From the NCBI RefSeq assembly GCF_028736215.1, contig NZ_CP117883.1:930001-994000 (forward strand): a stretch of DNA of 64,000 nt, written 5' to 3'. This document shows, piece by piece, positions 18,333-26,458 of this stretch. This DNA is from Mucilaginibacter sp. KACC 22773 (GTDB lineage Bacteria; Bacteroidota; Bacteroidia; Sphingobacteriales; Sphingobacteriaceae). Made by a program: the position numbers and the translations under genes. The stretch's first letter is position 1. Every line of letters begins with the position of its first letter. The notes beneath the pieces are model-generated. The model saw only the letters and a list, made by a program, of their open reading frames with translations, searched no databases and was not told the origin of the DNA.

Positions 18333-18443
18333 TTAAAAGTAAGATGGTAACCTGGGGCAAATGGTTGCATGGGGTTTGAAATATTTTTCAATTATCGATT
18401 TACGGCTTTTTATCTCCTATAAAGTAAGCTATCTTTATTTATA

Positions 18444-19709
18444 ATGAAGAAAACAATAGCCACAATAATACTCCTCATTTTTTGCCTGCCCATATTTGCC
18501 CAAAAAACAGAAGCCTATATATTACTTAAACCCGACCGTGTTTTCGACGGTGAGCAGATGCACCCTGGTTGGTGGGTACTGGTAAAAGGTAATCACATCG
18601 AAGCGGCAGGGGAGCCCGCTACCATAAAAATACCCGACAATACTAAGGTGATTGACCTGAAGGGCACAACCCTGATGCCCGGACTAATTGAAGGGCACTC
18701 GCACCTTTTCCTGCATCCGTATAACGAGACTGCCTGGAACGACCAGGTACTTGGTGAAAGCCGTGCCGAGCGTACCGCCCGTGCAGTTAACCATGCCCGC
18801 GCGACTTTGATGGCGGGATTTACCACAGTGCGCGACCTGGGAACCGAAGGCGCCGCCTATGATGATGCTGGCTTAAAAACTGCGATTGAAAAAGGCATAA
18901 TCCCCGGCCCCAGGATGTTGATGGCCACCCGGGCAATTGTAGCCACCGGCAGTTATGGCCCTAAAACAGAAGTTGCCGAAGCCAGCATAATTAAAGGTGG
19001 CGAAGAAGCTGATGGCATTGATGGTATAACCAGGGTGGTGCGGTCACAAATTGGCCATGGTGCAGATGTAGTGAAAATTTATGTGGACTATCGATGGGGA
19101 CTAAACGGTACCGCAGCTCCCACCTTTACTGAAGAAGAGTTGAAGGTAGCTGTACAGGTAGCCAAGAGCAGCGGCCGCACGGTTGCTGTACATGCGTCAA
19201 CTACCGAAGGCATGCGCCGGGCCATAGCGGCAGGTGTAACTACCATTGAGCATGGCGACGGCGGCACACCAGAACTGTTTAAGCTGATGAAAGAAAAAGG
19301 CATAGCTTTATGCCCAACCCTCAACGCCACCGAATCAATTTCGGGCTACAAAGGCTGGAAGAAGGGCATCGACCCGGACCCCGCAGTAGTAAAGCAAAAG
19401 CATTACATTTTTACCGAAGCATTAAAGGCCGGTGTTACCATTTGTATGGGCGGCGATGTTGGTGTATTCAGCCACGGCGATAATGCCCAGGAAATGATAT
19501 TAATGGCCGAATACGGCATGAAACCCTTAGTGGTACTGCGCTCGGCAACATCGGTTAACGCCGCCGTGTTTGGATTGAAGGATTTGGGGAATATCAAGAC
19601 GGGATACCTGGCAGATTTGGTTGCCGTTAATGGTAATCCGGTTGAGGATATGAAAGTTTTGAAATTGGTGAAGCTGGTGGTAAAGGATGGGTTGGTTGTA
19701 AAAGAATAA
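18444..19709 (+). CDS. Secreted amidohydrolase (imidazolonepropionase-like)
   Basis: A 421-residue metal-dependent hydrolase with a signal peptide (MKKTIATIILLIFCLPIFAQ), hence periplasmic or secreted. The HxH metal motif is HSH at 85-87. Further marks are VVKIYVDY, which holds the candidate carbamylated Lys, then VAVHAST, TIEHGDGG and GGDVGVFSHG. Exported members of this group include Xaa-Pro or Xaa-Arg dipeptidases, so peptide or cyclic-amide cleavage is likely. The specificity is not visible. It is followed after 28 bp by a membrane protein gene. Confidence 0.88.
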   Translation: MKKTIATIILLIFCLPIFAQKTEAYILLKPDRVFDGEQMHPGWWVLVKGNHIEAAGEPATIKIPDNTKVIDLKGTTLMPGLIEGHSHLFLHPYNETAWNDQVLGESRAERTARAVNHARATLMAGFTTVRDLGTEGAAYDDAGLKTAIEKGIIPGPRMLMATRAIVATGSYGPKTEVAEASIIKGGEEADGIDGITRVVRSQIGHGADVVKIYVDYRWGLNGTAAPTFTEEELKVAVQVAKSSGRTVAVHASTTEGMRRAIAAGVTTIEHGDGGTPELFKLMKEKGIALCPTLNATESISGYKGWKKGIDPDPAVVKQKHYIFTEALKAGVTICMGGDVGVFSHGDNAQEMILMAEYGMKPLVVLRSATSVNAAVFGLKDLGNIKTGYLADLVAVNGNPVEDMKVLKLVKLVVKDGLVVKE

Positions 19710-19737
19710 TTGATATTTTTACGTACAACCATATCAC

Positions 19738-20499
19738 ATGCAATATTCAACCTTTTTTAAAAAGCAATCAGCAGCTCTTATCGATATTTACCAGGAGCGT
19801 TTCACAAAAACTATCTGGCAGGCTGTTTTATTGACAAGCATTAGCTTTATAATAACGGCGGTAATTTCAAATTATACCCAGTATGATCAAAGTGCAAAAA
19901 ACATCCCCGTAAGTTTATTGAGTTTTTTCAGTCTCCGTTTTAGTTTCAATGAAACTTATAGCATAGTTGATAATGCTAAGGCCATTTTTATTTTTTTTGT
20001 GTCCATCTTTTCAATTAGCCAGGTTGGCAAGGTAACGTTTAAGAATATAGCCTGTTTAGCAGCGATATTGTTTATATGTTGTTTGTTAGACCTGTCATTT
20101 TTCCAGTTAAAAGGACAACTTCACCACGGCATAGACAACCGGTATTTGGAAAGATGGAGTAGTGCGGTCATTTATATTTTAAGGCTTTACGTGCCTTTAG
20201 TGTTATTTGCCTTAACCATCCAAATTTGTACTTCCGGGGCAAAGTTTAATGCCAGGAACATTGTTTTCCTGTTTATCACATTGTATTTTTTTAACGAGAT
20301 GACCTTTTTAGTGATATCGTTAGTGAGGACTTGTGTTTTTGAATTGTTACTATGCCTGTTTGATTCAAAAACATCACATTTTATTGCAGAAAGTATTTTA
20401 GGTGCCGGATTGATGGCATTGTTTGTTGTAGGCTATCATTGCGCTATGACCCGTCCTTTTGTTTTAGGAGAAGATGCTGAAGAAAGCGTTGAAGCTTAA
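19738..20499 (+). CDS. Unknown integral membrane protein, about six helices
   Basis: A 253-residue protein with hydrophobic segments at about 28-46, 80-96, 105-122, 136-156, 164-200 (probably two) and 214-234. It has no signal peptide and no motif I recognise. It has a soluble N-terminus of about 25 residues and an acidic C-terminus (EDAEESVEA). It is on the same strand and close to the amidohydrolase, and may be co-transcribed with it. Confidence 0.65.
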   Translation: MQYSTFFKKQSAALIDIYQERFTKTIWQAVLLTSISFIITAVISNYTQYDQSAKNIPVSLLSFFSLRFSFNETYSIVDNAKAIFIFFVSIFSISQVGKVTFKNIACLAAILFICCLLDLSFFQLKGQLHHGIDNRYLERWSSAVIYILRLYVPLVLFALTIQICTSGAKFNARNIVFLFITLYFFNEMTFLVISLVRTCVFELLLCLFDSKTSHFIAESILGAGLMALFVVGYHCAMTRPFVLGEDAEESVEA

Positions 20500-20538
20500 G
20501 TAAAAATATTAAATTATTCGCCGTATTTTTGATTAACT

Positions 20539-20712
20539 ATGAAAGTTAAAGTAGATACAGAATTACTGAAAAAAGCCCGAAAAGTTACCGGGCTAAAATC
20601 TGATAAGGTGATGGTTGAAAATGCTTTACAATTGTTTATCACCCTTGAAAACCAAAAAGGATTATTGAATTTGTGGGGTAAGGTCAAATTCAATGACGAT
20701 TCACATGAATAG
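20539..20712 (+). CDS. Orphan VapB-type antitoxin, 57 aa
   Basis: ATG at 20539 opens a 57-residue frame. KVDTELLKKARKVTGLKSDK followed by VMVENALQLFI matches the ribbon-helix-helix pattern of VapB-like antitoxins (a strand, a Leu-rich helix, a TGLK turn and a second helix), with a short C-terminal tail LLNLWGKVKF that would bind the toxin. No PIN-domain toxin follows. The next gene is hemJ on the other strand, 12 bp away. It is either an orphan antitoxin or what remains of a pair. Confidence 0.65.
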   Translation: MKVKVDTELLKKARKVTGLKSDKVMVENALQLFITLENQKGLLNLWGKVKFNDDSHE

Positions 20713-20724
20713 AAGTTGTTTAAG

Positions 20725-21258
20725 TTACTTCTTCTCCCTAAACCGCTTATAAATTTTCACCGCGATCATCAGGATCACCCCCAGCGATACTATTCCCACA
20801 ACTCCAAATATCCAGCTTAAGCCATCTTTTTTTACTGCAAGAAAAACTATTGCGAAAAGTAAAATGGTGGCCAACTCATTCCACAGGCGTAATTGGGTTG
20901 ATGTCCATTTAAAAATACCTTTACGCATTTGCTTCATTTTGTGCTGGCAGATGTAGTGGTAAATTATAAGCCCGGTAACAAAACCAAGTTTTATTGGAAG
21001 CCACGCCATCAGCATAAAGCCAGGCTTTATATAAACCATGGTTATCCCTGCGGCCAGTACCAGGAACATGGAGGGCACAGTTATAATATACCATAGCTTT
21101 TTCTCCATAATCTCGAACTGGGCCGATAGGATACTGCGGTCAGGCTCGGGCTTGGCTTGTGCCTCGGTATGGTAAATAAACAGGCGCACCATATAAAAAA
21201 GCCCCGCCATCCAGCAGACTACAAAAATGATGTGTATGGCGAGAACGTATTCGTACAT
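20725..21258 (-). CDS. hemJ: Protoporphyrinogen oxidase HemJ-type (CopD family)
   Basis: A 177-residue membrane protein with four to five helices. The conserved N-terminal block EYVLAIHIIFVVCWMAGLFY carries the His important in HemJ. W86-K90 in AWLPIKLGF supplies the conserved Lys, and the RLWNE block is present. HemJ oxidises protoporphyrinogen IX to protoporphyrin IX in bacteria lacking HemG and HemY. Its place beside hemE and the rest of the heme genes supports this role. A CopD-like copper protein is the alternative but is less likely here. Confidence 0.85.
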   Translation of the reverse strand: MYEYVLAIHIIFVVCWMAGLFYMVRLFIYHTEAQAKPEPDRSILSAQFEIMEKKLWYIITVPSMFLVLAAGITMVYIKPGFMLMAWLPIKLGFVTGLIIYHYICQHKMKQMRKGIFKWTSTQLRLWNELATILLFAIVFLAVKKDGLSWIFGVVGIVSLGVILMIAVKIYKRFREKK

Positions 21259-21271
21259 GATGGCGTTTCAG

Positions 21272-21363
21272 TATGTCATTGCGAGGAACGAAGCAATCGC
21301 GGACTGTGCGAGGCTGACATAGCATGGCTACGAGATTGCCACGCTATCGCTCGCAATGACATA
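21272..21363. repeat. REP-like palindrome, family A copy 1
   Basis: Inverted repeat with left arm TATGTCATTGCGAGGAACGA and right arm ending GCTCGCAATGACATA, with the word GAAGCAATC/GATTGCC inside each arm. The central part is not paired. It lies between hemJ and hemE. Other copies are at 26321-26404 and 39384-39467, with a half copy at 49119-49143. Confidence 0.85.
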
Positions 21364-21370
21364 CTTGTTT

Positions 21371-22396
21371 TTAGTTTCTGTATTCCTTTATAATTTCTAC
21401 CGCGTATTTCACATTATCAAATGGGATATCAGGCATAATGCCGTGGCCCAGGTTGAAAATGAAGCCGGGCTCGTCCTTCATCCGGTCGAACAGGCGGTAT
21501 ATACGGTCTTTAATTACTTTTTTATCAGCATAAAGTATATGCGGATCAAGGTTACCCTGTACGGCTACACCGGCAGGTAAACGTTTTTTGATATCCAGCA
21601 AATCAACATTCCAGTCTATCGATACCACATCAGGCTTAGCCTCGGCCATTAGCGGCGCAAAAACCGAGCTGCCCTTACAGAACGATATCACCGGGATATC
21701 CTTACGGTTAAGCTTGCTGATAATCTGCTGGATGTAATAGTGGCTAAACTCTTTATAATCATCCCACGCCAAAGCCTGTGCCCAGCTATCGAAGATCTGA
21801 ACAGCGTTAACGCCTGCTTCAATCTGCAGGTTTAAATAATCGGCAGTAACGGTTGCTATTTTTGATAACAACTGATGCGCCATTGCCGGCTCATTGTGCA
21901 GCATCAGTTTGGTGAGCTTAAAATCTTTCGACGATCCGCCTTCAACCAGGTAGCTCATCACTGTAAATGGCGCTCCTGCAAAACCAATCAGCGGAATGCT
22001 GCCATTCAAACGCTGCTGAATCACTTTTATGGCATCCGCAACATATTGTAATTTATCGCCTACATCGGTTTGCAGGTTATCAATATCTTTTTGGGTACGT
22101 ACCGGGTTAGCAAACTTAGGGCCGGTGCCTGCGTTGAAACTCAAATCGCCGCCCATAGCCTCGCCGGTAACCAGTATGTCCGAAAACAGGATGGCACCGT
22201 CAATACCTAATAAATTAACCGGCAACATGGTAACATCGGCAGCAAGTTCCGGTGTTTTGCACATTTCCAAAAAGGAATACTTGTTTTTAATATCCCAATA
22301 TTCTTTCATGAAACGGCCGGCCTGGCGCATCATCCATACCGGTGGTCGTTCTGTTTTTTCGGAAAAAGCTGCTTTTATTAATAACGAATCTCTCAT
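21371..22396 (-). CDS. hemE: Uroporphyrinogen decarboxylase
   Basis: Removes four acetate carboxyls from uroporphyrinogen III to give coproporphyrinogen III in the cytoplasm. It is 341 residues long, as expected. The N-terminal signature RPPVWMMRQAGRFMKEY (residues 17-33) holds the substrate-binding Arg residues. FSDILV, the GFAGAPFTVMSYLVEGG block and the C-terminal NLGHGIMPD are also in place. It is flanked by repeats on both sides and followed by hemJ. Confidence 0.97.
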   Translation of the reverse strand: MRDSLLIKAAFSEKTERPPVWMMRQAGRFMKEYWDIKNKYSFLEMCKTPELAADVTMLPVNLLGIDGAILFSDILVTGEAMGGDLSFNAGTGPKFANPVRTQKDIDNLQTDVGDKLQYVADAIKVIQQRLNGSIPLIGFAGAPFTVMSYLVEGGSSKDFKLTKLMLHNEPAMAHQLLSKIATVTADYLNLQIEAGVNAVQIFDSWAQALAWDDYKEFSHYYIQQIISKLNRKDIPVISFCKGSSVFAPLMAEAKPDVVSIDWNVDLLDIKKRLPAGVAVQGNLDPHILYADKKVIKDRIYRLFDRMKDEPGFIFNLGHGIMPDIPFDNVKYAVEIIKEYRN

Positions 22397-22403
22397 ATCT
22401 TAT

Positions 22404-22520
22404 AGGAGAGTCAAGAATCAAGAGTCAAGAGTTAAGACTTTTTGAATTGCAGATAGCAGAGTTAGATGCCATGTGCAAGGTTCTTGTCTTGATTCTTGAT
22501 TCTTGACTCTTGACTCTATT
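22404..22520. repeat. Word-like hairpin (GTCAAGAATCAAGA)
   Basis: Left arm 22408-22438 is made of the words AGTCAAGAATCAAGAGTCAAG. The right arm 22482-22517 is the same words inverted (CTTGATTCTTGATTCTTGAC). The centre (about 45 nt) is unpaired. It lies between hemE and the TPR protein gene. Related words occur at 54009-54040 and 57627-57645. Confidence 0.75.
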
Positions 22521-23040
22521 TTTTTGTTTTAATCTCCTTGTGAAGTTTGTTTATAACATCCTTCATTTTGGCGGTAATTTTATCGGCATGCTGCTCGGCC
22601 AATTGCAGGTAGGCTTGGGCTTTATCATAATCATTATGCCTTATACTTATATTGGCCACCGTCACCAACGCGGCCACATGGTCATTTACAGATCGCAGCG
22701 GGTATTGGGCTGCAATCTCATAATGTTTTTCGGCTGCTTTAAAATCCTGTTTTTGCACACAAATACCGCCGTAAATAAATTCATAATAACCCCGGCGCTT
22801 TTTACTGAGCCATTCGGGCTTACTGATTTCTTTTAACGAGGCTTCTGCCTTATCAAATTCTTTATGGTGAAAATATTTGGCTGCAACAACCAGGGTGCCC
22901 TGTTTAAAGTAATCCCATATTAGTAACAAAATCATCAAAACAGCAACAGCCGCAAGCTCATAAATGCGCAGGTACAATAACAAGCCTAACGATAGCAGGA
23001 AAACAAATGCAATAAATATGCGCACCCGGTTACTGAACAT
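22516..23040 (-). CDS. Membrane-anchored TPR-like protein
   Basis: A 174-residue protein with two N-terminal hydrophobic helices (about 8-24 and 28-44). A soluble part has two or three TPR-like helix pairs (FDKAEASLKEI, FKAAEKHYEIAAQYP, YDKAQAYLQLAEQHA). It is downstream of the response regulator by 3 nt on the same strand, so it belongs to that operon. TPR units suggest it binds another protein. Its link to heme synthesis or signalling is unknown. Confidence 0.75.
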   Translation of the reverse strand: MFSNRVRIFIAFVFLLSLGLLLYLRIYELAAVAVLMILLLIWDYFKQGTLVVAAKYFHHKEFDKAEASLKEISKPEWLSKKRRGYYEFIYGGICVQKQDFKAAEKHYEIAAQYPLRSVNDHVAALVTVANISIRHNDYDKAQAYLQLAEQHADKITAKMKDVINKLHKEIKTKK

Positions 23041-23043
23041 TAA

Positions 23044-23763
23044 TTAGTGCTGATTATCGGTAAATTTATAGCCTACACCGCGGATGGAGTGAAAATAAAC
23101 CGGGTTTTTAGGATCTGGTTCAAAATACTTACGGAAGGTTAGGATAAAGTTATCGATAGTACGGGTTGATGGGTATACATCATAGTTCCAAACAGTTTCC
23201 AGTATCTGCTCGCGCGATACCGCATCGTTACGGCGCTCAATTAAAAGCTTCAGTAACATGGTTTCTTTTTTGGTAAGCGGAGTAATAGAACCATCTTCAT
23301 TCACCAGCTCAAACGAGTTAAAGTGGATGGTTTTTTCGCCTATTTTGTAGCTGTTAAACTCCTTAAGGTCATCGCCTTTCAGGCTGCGTTTTACCAGGTT
23401 GTTCACCCGTAAAATAAGCTCTTCCAGGTTAAAGGGTTTGGTTAAATAATCGTCGGCACCTTTTTTAAGGCCCGAAATTTTATCCTCATTGGTGTTTTTG
23501 GCTGTCAGGAACATGATAGGTACCTCGGTATTTTCAAGGCGGATGGTTTCTGCAACCACGAAGCCGTCAATTTCGGGCATCATTACATCTAATATAACCA
23601 GGTTAAAGCGCTCTTCTTTAAATAATTGCAAAGCCTTTTTACCATTTTTAGCTGTCGAAACTTTATAACCCTCCAGCTCCAGGTTAAGTTTAATGGCTTC
23701 CAACAAATGCTCTTCGTCTTCGGCTAATAGAATTCTTTTTTTGTTAGGCATCGTCTGACTCAT
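23044..23763 (-). CDS. OmpR/PhoB-family response regulator
   Basis: A 239-residue protein with a receiver domain (1-125). The acid pocket is E15/D16, the phospho-acceptor D59 lies in VILDVMMP, T87 and K89 lie in FLTAKN. A winged-helix DNA-binding domain follows (about 140-238, with LTKKETMLLKLLIERRNDAV and TIDNFILTFRKYFEPDP). It is upstream of the TPR gene and downstream of the histidine kinase in the same direction, in the middle of the heme cluster, so control of heme or respiratory genes is a reasonable guess. Confidence 0.95.
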   Translation of the reverse strand: MSQTMPNKKRILLAEDEEHLLEAIKLNLELEGYKVSTAKNGKKALQLFKEERFNLVILDVMMPEIDGFVVAETIRLENTEVPIMFLTAKNTNEDKISGLKKGADDYLTKPFNLEELILRVNNLVKRSLKGDDLKEFNSYKIGEKTIHFNSFELVNEDGSITPLTKKETMLLKLLIERRNDAVSREQILETVWNYDVYPSTRTIDNFILTFRKYFEPDPKNPVYFHSIRGVGYKFTDNQH

Positions 23764-23774
23764 AATTTTAATAC

Positions 23775-23950
23775 ACTAATTTTAATAAACACGAATGGTC
23801 ACGAATTAACTCGAATTACACGAATTTTAATTAAACACGAATCTCACTAATTAATCGAATCACACAAATTTCTCATTCAAAATATATAAGCAGGTTGGTG
23901 AAAATTAGTCATATTCGTGAAATTCGTGCTATTTAAATTCGTGTTATTTA
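23775..23950. repeat. Word-like hairpin (CACGAATTTTAATTAAACACG)
   Basis: Repeated words ACGAATT/AATTACACGAATTT on the left (23786-23860) are inverted on the right as ATTCGTGAAATTCGTG and AAATTCGTGTTATTT (23910-23948). It lies between the response regulator and the kinase genes. It uses the same alphabet of words as the repeats around the GxxExxY gene. Confidence 0.65.
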
Positions 23951-24820
23951 TTATCCAAATACAACTTCAAAAATACTACCAGCGGGGCGGTTGTCTTTCA
24001 CCTTAATACTGGCATGGTGCTTATCCAGCACCTCTTTTACTATATACAGGCCCAGGCCGGTTCCTTTGGTATTGCGGGTTTCCTCGCTGCCTACACGGTA
24101 AAAACGGTCAAAAATACGGGCTTTTTCGTTATCGGCTATGCCAATGCCCTGGTCGGCTACCTCCAGGTATACCTTATCATCTTTTGAAAATAACTTAACA
24201 ACCACTGCCGAGCACGGGCTGGAATATTTTACAGCATTCTCGATTAAATTGGTTACCACAGATGTAAGCGCAAACTTATCGCCGGTGATTTCAATTTTGG
24301 GTTCAATCTCGGCATCGATAATCATTTGGTTGCAATCGCATTTGCTGATTTGCAAACGGTTTACAATGCTATCTACCAAAACCGAAAGGTTGAAGCTGGC
24401 TTTAGGGAACGTGTACGACTGGTTTTCTATTTTGGAGGCCAGCAACATATTCTCAACCATATCATCCAGCCGCTCAACATCGTTAAGCGATTTATCGATA
24501 AAATCCAACACCTGTTCTCTGGTCAGGCTACGTTTCTGGATAGTTTGCAGTAATATTTTGATAGAAGCCAACGGCGATTTCAACTCATGTGTCACCGATA
24601 GTAAAAAATTCTTTTTTTGCTCCTGCAGCTTACGTTCCTTATTAATGGTTTTATGCAGACTAACGGCCCCCAACGTAAATACCAATATAAACATCGATCC
24701 CTCGCATAATACCATACTGATAGGCCTTGCGTGAGGCGTTACCAGCATATACCCCCACCATACCAGTTGAGCAACGGCATAGATGATGAGCGCGTAAAAA
24801 ATTACAAATGTCCTTTTCAT
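23951..24820 (-). CDS. Two-component sensor histidine kinase
   Basis: A 289-residue kinase with two membrane helices (about 5-25 and 35-55) and almost no periplasmic sensor loop, so it probably senses within the membrane or through a partner. The H-box is SVTHELKSPLASIK with phospho-acceptor H78. Next come the N-box NLIENAVKYS, the G1 box DQGIGI, the F-box RIFDRFYR and the G2 box GTGLGLYIV. It pairs with the response regulator, with a 187-bp repeat-filled gap between them. Confidence 0.94.
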   Translation of the reverse strand: MKRTFVIFYALIIYAVAQLVWWGYMLVTPHARPISMVLCEGSMFILVFTLGAVSLHKTINKERKLQEQKKNFLLSVTHELKSPLASIKILLQTIQKRSLTREQVLDFIDKSLNDVERLDDMVENMLLASKIENQSYTFPKASFNLSVLVDSIVNRLQISKCDCNQMIIDAEIEPKIEITGDKFALTSVVTNLIENAVKYSSPCSAVVVKLFSKDDKVYLEVADQGIGIADNEKARIFDRFYRVGSEETRNTKGTGLGLYIVKEVLDKHHASIKVKDNRPAGSIFEVVFG

Positions 24821-24825
24821 TTCAG

Positions 24826-24935
24826 TTATCAGTGGGCAGTTGCCAGTTTGCAGTTATCAGTTTAAACTTGGGCGGTTGTAAGTTTGCAGTTATGCTTTTT
24901 TTTAATGCTAACTGTCAACTAAAAACTGCCAACTT
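24826..24935. repeat. Word-like hairpin (CAGTTGCCAGTTTGCAG)
   Basis: The words CAGTTATCAG, CAGTTGCCAGTTTGCAGTTA occur on the left (24829-24860) and as TAACTGTCAACTAAAAACTG on the right (24909-24928). It lies between the kinase gene and hemL. A related copy lies near 62660-62697. Confidence 0.6.
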
Positions 24936-26304
24936 ATTTTCCGTTAAATACCAAATCTAAGCTATCAAAAATAGCGCGTTTGGTTTTTTCTAAATCAATT
25001 TTTGTATGTGCCGATGATATAAAGCCAACTTCGTAACCTGATGGCCCCAGGTAAATACCCCGGTTTATCAGTTCGCGGTGGAATTTTTTGAATTTTTCCA
25101 TGCTTGCTGCATCAATATCTTCGGCTTTACGAATATACTCTTTATCTGTAAAAGCAAACCAGAATATCGATCCGATACCAAACACCTTAAATTTATAATT
25201 ACGAGCCGTAGCAAAACGCTGGATGGCCTCGGTAAATTCTTCTCTTTTATTATTCAGGTCGCGGTAAAAACCCATGCGCAAAAGCTCGGTCAGTTGGGCG
25301 ATACCTGCAGCCATGGCTACCGGGTTGCCAGATAATGTACCGGCCTGGTAAACGCCGCCATCGGGCGATACATTGCCCATAATTTCGGCCGATGCGCCAT
25401 AACAGCCAACAGGCAAACCACCGCCAATGATTTTGCCATAGGTAATAATATCCGGCTTAATCTGGTAATAGCCTGCCGCGCCTTCGAAACCAACGCGGAA
25501 ACCCGAGATTACTTCATCAAATATAAGCAGCGTGCCGTTTTGGGTACATATGTCGCGCAAAAACTGCAGGTATTCTTTTTCCTGTAACAGCAAACCGTTA
25601 TTGGCCGGGATAGGTTCGATGATGATGGCTGCAATCTGGTCTTTAAATTCATTAAAAGCCAGGGTAAGGGCTTCTTTATCGTTCAGGGATACTACGATGG
25701 TTTCGTCAACAAAGGCCTTTGGTACGCCTGCAGATGAGGTTTCGCCAAAGGTAACCAGGCCCGATCCCGCCTTTACCAATAAAGCATCGGTATGGCCGTG
25801 ATAACAACCTTCAAATTTCAGGATCTTATCGCGTTTGGTATAACCCCTTGCCAACCTGATGGCCGACATAACCGCTTCGGTACCCGAGCTTACAAAGCGT
25901 AGTTTTTCAATAAATTTATTGTTCTTCAGAATCAGTTCGGCAAGTTCATTTTCGAGGGCGGTTGGTGCACCAAACGACATGCCGTTTTGCATTACCTCTA
26001 TAACCTTCTCCCGTACTTTGGTATTGTTATGACCAAGGATGAGCGGGCCCCAGGAGCAGCAGTAGTCAATAAACTCGTTGCCGTCGGCATCCCAAATGTG
26101 ACTGCCATCGCCTTTTTGAATAAACAATGGCGTACCATATACCGATTTAAATGCCCTTACCGGCGAGTTAACCCCACCCGGAAAGTAAGTTTTAGCCTTG
26201 GCATAAAGCTCGGCACTTTTCTCCCTGCTAATATCAGGCTTCCCCGTAGTATTCACCGGTTCATTAGCCTCGCCCGAAAACATCTTTTTTATTGAATCTA
26301 ACAT
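24934..26304 (-). CDS. hemL: Glutamate-1-semialdehyde 2,1-aminomutase
   Basis: PLP enzyme that converts glutamate-1-semialdehyde to 5-aminolevulinate. With ATG at 26304 (MLDSIKKMFSGEANEP) it has 456 residues. The frame stays open 20 codons further, but that part (IGDCFVPRNDG) is only a translation of the family A repeat, so it was rejected. FPGGVNSPVRAF (41-52), SSGTEAVMSAIR (139-150), DEVISGFR with D263, and catalytic Lys291 in TYGKIIGGGLP are all in place. The C-terminal extension past 420 is normal. Confidence 0.97.
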   Translation of the reverse strand: MLDSIKKMFSGEANEPVNTTGKPDISREKSAELYAKAKTYFPGGVNSPVRAFKSVYGTPLFIQKGDGSHIWDADGNEFIDYCCSWGPLILGHNNTKVREKVIEVMQNGMSFGAPTALENELAELILKNNKFIEKLRFVSSGTEAVMSAIRLARGYTKRDKILKFEGCYHGHTDALLVKAGSGLVTFGETSSAGVPKAFVDETIVVSLNDKEALTLAFNEFKDQIAAIIIEPIPANNGLLLQEKEYLQFLRDICTQNGTLLIFDEVISGFRVGFEGAAGYYQIKPDIITYGKIIGGGLPVGCYGASAEIMGNVSPDGGVYQAGTLSGNPVAMAAGIAQLTELLRMGFYRDLNNKREEFTEAIQRFATARNYKFKVFGIGSIFWFAFTDKEYIRKAEDIDAASMEKFKKFHRELINRGIYLGPSGYEVGFISSAHTKIDLEKTKRAIFDSLDLVFNGK

Positions 26305-26320
26305 TTTTATATTTTTCCAA

Positions 26321-26404
26321 CCGTCATTGCGAGGTACGAAGCAATCCCCGATTTGCAAATCCACCCTGTATAGTTTGGGATTGCTTCGTGCCTCGCAATG
26401 ACGG
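26321..26404. repeat. REP-like palindrome, family A copy 2
   Basis: Left arm CCGTCATTGCGAGGTACGAA and right arm TTCGTGCCTCGCAATGACGG are nearly perfect inverses, and the middle carries CCCTGTATAGTTTGGGA. Together with the neighbouring E-type words (26419-26458) it is an inverted copy of the composite at 39328-39467. Confidence 0.85.
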
Positions 26405-26418
26405 CGTTTTATAGTATT

Positions 26419-26458
26419 TTTTACCTTTCAGCTTTCGCCTTTAATCTTTTACCTCTGT
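26419..26458. repeat. Word repeat family E (ACCTTTCAGCTTTCGCCTTT), inverted
   Basis: Words of the form AAAGGCGAAAGG, here on the minus strand, fill the gap between the family A palindrome and the hemB stop. Plus-strand copies are at 39328, 43547 and 45535. Confidence 0.65.

Noticed and set aside
20725..21258. Copper resistance protein CopD
   Set aside because: The CopD fold is shared, but length, the N-terminal His block and location beside hemE favour HemJ.
26305..26364. Upstream extension of hemL reading IGDCFVPRNDG
   Set aside because: It is a translation of the family A repeat and not part of the enzyme. ATG at 26304 gives the normal start.
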